DNA of 8,072 nt from Alphaproteobacteria bacterium (lineage in GTDB: Bacteria > Pseudomonadota > Alphaproteobacteria > RF32 > CAG-239). The stretch spans positions 1-8,072 of the forward strand of contig JAGDBT010000146.1 in the NCBI GenBank assembly GCA_017958895.1. The letters run 5' to 3'. Shown here piece by piece: positions 6,479-8,072 of the stretch (position 1 is its first letter; each line of letters starts with the position of its first letter). Made by a program: the position numbers and the translations under genes. The notes beneath the pieces are model-generated. The model did not search any database. It saw only the letters and a list, made by a program, of their open reading frames with translations, and was not told the DNA's origin.

Positions 6479-7156
6479 ATGGAAAATTCATATATTTTCA
6501 TAAAAAGATTGATTTTTTTAGCTTTAGTTTGTGCCGGTGTTTATCTGTTTTATATGAAAATCACCGATAATCGTGTTGAAAAAACCATAGAAGATCTCGT
6601 TTATATAAACAACATGATTAAAACTCATCACATGTCCACAAGATACAGTCAGTTCACTTCCGATTTTCTGGTTTACGGCAATTACCTGCCGGTGGATATG
6701 AAAACCAAAAAACAGGATGACGGCATATATGAGGTATTCAATCGTTTCGGCGGCAAGTTGATTTTTATGGAATCTCCGTTAACTGAAGAAGAAGAAAAAG
6801 AATATCGCTATGTATTATCTTCTCCGATTGCTTATAAAAATTCTTATCACGGCTTGTCGGCCTTTATTGTTTCTTTTTCCAATTTACATCGCCGTGAATG
6901 TATGTTGCTTGCGCAAACCGATTGGAAAAAACATTTGCCTAATTTTATTGCCATGGAGGCCTCTTTTATAACCGGAAAATTTGCCTATAACGGCCTGGAT
7001 AAATTGCATATGTCCGTATTTCTTGAAGATGAATATAAAGATTATACGGGTTCTGACCGCGGCGTGGTTCAAAGAGGACCTTTCCCGCTTAAGCAAGCAC
7101 GCCATGCCTGTTTATGTGTTCTGGATAATTGTACTTTTGCAATTAAGATGCGCTAA
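6479..7156 (+). CDS. Membrane-anchored protein, possibly pilin-like, function unknown
   Basis: This 225-aa protein is not firmly recognised. One hydrophobic helix at about residues 9-26 (RLIFLALVCAGVYLFYMK) is followed by a soluble part, probably periplasmic. An amphipathic stretch (RVEKTIEDLVYINNMIKTH) continues from the helix, then come DFLVYGNYLPVDM, FNRFGGKLIFME, AFIVSFSNLHRRECMLLAQT and a C-terminal segment with C211, C213 and C218 (HACLCVLDNCTF). That order (long N-terminal helix, NxxGG-like strand, a strand ending in Cys, then Cys near an Asn-x-x-Phe C-terminus) recalls type IVb/PilS-like pilins. However, the canonical Gly-Phe-x-x-x-Glu prepilin cleavage motif is absent, so it would not be processed normally. 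The start has AGGAG at 6466-6470 with an 8-nt spacer. It lies 77 nt after lexA with no good promoter between, so read-through from lexA is possible. It is surely a gene; the pilin link is tentative. Confidence 0.85.
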   Translation: MENSYIFIKRLIFLALVCAGVYLFYMKITDNRVEKTIEDLVYINNMIKTHHMSTRYSQFTSDFLVYGNYLPVDMKTKKQDDGIYEVFNRFGGKLIFMESPLTEEEEKEYRYVLSSPIAYKNSYHGLSAFIVSFSNLHRRECMLLAQTDWKKHLPNFIAMEASFITGKFAYNGLDKLHMSVFLEDEYKDYTGSDRGVVQRGPFPLKQARHACLCVLDNCTFAIKMR

Positions 7157-7187
7157 AAAATTACTTTTTTTATATAAATAATTTACC

Positions 7188-7216
7188 TTGCCGAAATCTT
7201 AATTTCATAATATTAT
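7188..7216 (+). promoter_or_regulatory. Candidate nagA promoter
   Basis: TTGCCG (7188-7193, four of six to the -35 consensus) and TATTAT (7211-7216, five of six to the -10) are separated by an ideal 17 bp. They lie 36 nt before the nagA start in a 95-nt intergenic gap. The background is very AT-rich, so the -10 alone is weak evidence; the spacing with TTGCCG gives it moderate support. Confidence 0.45.
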
Positions 7217-7251
7217 ATCATCATCTAAAAAAAACTTGGCGGAGTTCTGTT

Positions 7252-8072
7252 ATGGTTTCCGAAATATGTTTGCACAATGCCACGCTTTTAACCGGCTATT
7301 CGGTAATGAAAAATTGCGCGGTTCATCTAAAAAGCTATAAAATCATAGATGTTTTCAGTGAAGAACGTTTTAAGCAAAAAAAATTTAATCCCAAAACTAA
7401 AATTATAAACCTTAAAGGAGCTTATCTGGCTCCCGGTCTTATAGACACCCATATTCACGGTATAGGCGGATTTGGCACTGATGATGCCGATGAAAAATCC
7501 ATTTTGAAAATGTCGGAAATTCTTCCTCGTTACGGAGTAACCTCGTTTATTCCCACTTTGTATTCCGCGCCGAAACCGAAATTATTTAAGGCTATGCAAG
7601 CTGTTCTTGGAGCTATGGGAAAAGAAAAAGGAGCAAAAATTCTCGGTATGCACTTGGAAGGACCATTTATTTCACCGGAAAGACTGGGAGTTCAATCTGC
7701 CGATTCCATAAGCGCTCCCGATTTGGATTATTTGAACGAAATATTGGAAGTCGGACAAGGGCATATTATAAATATGACTTTGGCACCGGAACTAAAAGGC
7801 ATGCGAGAACTGGTTTTAACTTGCATCGATAAAGGAATAATTCTGCAGGCCGGGCACACCAATGCCACCTATCAACAAATGGTTGAAGCAATGCAAACTC
7901 GCATTATGCATGTTACGCATTTATTTAATGCCATGAGCCGTATGCATCATCGCGACCCCGGTGTTGTGGGTGCCGTATTTATTCATCCGGAACTTTCTTG
8001 TGAAATTATTGCCGACGGCGTGCATATCAATCCCGATATTATTAAATTTTTGTTCCATTGCAAACCGCTTGA
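7252..8072 (+). CDS. nagA: N-acetylglucosamine-6-phosphate deacetylase, 5' part
   Basis: NagA removes the acetyl group from GlcNAc-6-phosphate, giving glucosamine-6-phosphate and acetate, in cytoplasmic amino-sugar use and peptidoglycan recycling. I translated the frame from the ATG at 7252: 273 codons are open to the window edge, against a usual 380-390 aa, so roughly the last third is missing. Amidohydrolase motifs appear in order: APGLIDTHIHG with the metal-type HxH (H67, H69), the metal ligand E136 in HLEGPFISPERLG, H202 in AGHTNATY, H223 in THLFNAMSRMHHRDPG, and IADGVHINPD. The catalytic Asp falls beyond the window. The HxH pair is like the Gram-positive and Thermotoga enzymes rather than E. 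coli NagA, which has Gln-x-Asn there. GGAG at 7241-7244 lies 7 nt before the ATG. nagB or another amino-sugar gene could follow, but is not visible. Confidence 0.93.
   Translation, partial: MVSEICLHNATLLTGYSVMKNCAVHLKSYKIIDVFSEERFKQKKFNPKTKIINLKGAYLAPGLIDTHIHGIGGFGTDDADEKSILKMSEILPRYGVTSFIPTLYSAPKPKLFKAMQAVLGAMGKEKGAKILGMHLEGPFISPERLGVQSADSISAPDLDYLNEILEVGQGHIINMTLAPELKGMRELVLTCIDKGIILQAGHTNATYQQMVEAMQTRIMHVTHLFNAMSRMHHRDPGVVGAVFIHPELSCEIIADGVHINPDIIKFLFHCKPL

Noticed and set aside
7154..7172. A-run/T-run inverted repeat after the 225-aa gene, resembling a terminator
   Set aside because: The stem is 7 A-T pairs with no G-C pair and a loop of 5 nt; it is too weak to call a terminator.
7243..7260. 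GTTC-TGTTATG-GTTT at the nagA start, resembling an SOS box
   Set aside because: The second half-site is GTTT, not GTTC, and the site overlaps the start codon; a one-base mismatch is expected by chance at this frequency.

Overview
This window looks like chromosomal DNA from an AT-rich alphaproteobacterium. The evidence is an ELM1-family (DUF1022-type) protein of the kind found in alphaproteobacteria and mitochondria, a YejA/YejB pair, and above all a GAAC-N7-GAAC element over the lexA promoter. That element is the reverse complement of the GTTC-N7-GTTC SOS box typical of Alphaproteobacteria. AccA, LexA and NagA are bacterial housekeeping proteins. No insertion sequence, phage gene, CRISPR array, tRNA or rRNA was seen. 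I cannot assign genus or species from the sequence; an uncultured or host-associated lineage is only a guess.

Layout. Bases 1-380 (+) carry the 3' end of an ELM1-family gene. It meets a leftward gene block tail to tail, with the two stop codons overlapping. The block on the minus strand, read from right to left, is a 432-aa two-helix membrane protein of unknown function (4516-3218), yejA (3240-1447) and yejB (1450-377). Each overlaps the next, so they are almost certainly one translationally coupled operon. The usual partners yejE and yejF are not here. A divergent intergenic region (4517-4663) with three near-identical 11-bp repeats separates this operon from the rightward genes.

The rightward genes (+) are accA (acetyl-CoA carboxylase carboxyltransferase alpha subunit, 4682-5665), lexA (SOS repressor, 5748-6401), a 225-aa membrane-anchored protein that may have a pilin-like ectodomain (6479-7156), and the first 273 codons of nagA (N-acetylglucosamine-6-phosphate deacetylase, 7252 to the window edge). 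lexA has a clear promoter of its own with the SOS box covering the -10, so it is very probably autoregulated. nagA also has a plausible promoter of its own. The 225-aa gene has no obvious promoter and could be read through from lexA.

Functionally the window mixes oligopeptide import (YejAB), fatty-acid synthesis (AccA), DNA-damage response (LexA) and amino-sugar or cell-wall recycling (NagA). Nothing clearly indicates a new multi-gene system. The parts most worth a second look are the two unrecognised membrane proteins, the yejAB pair without yejEF, and the repeat array between the divergent genes.
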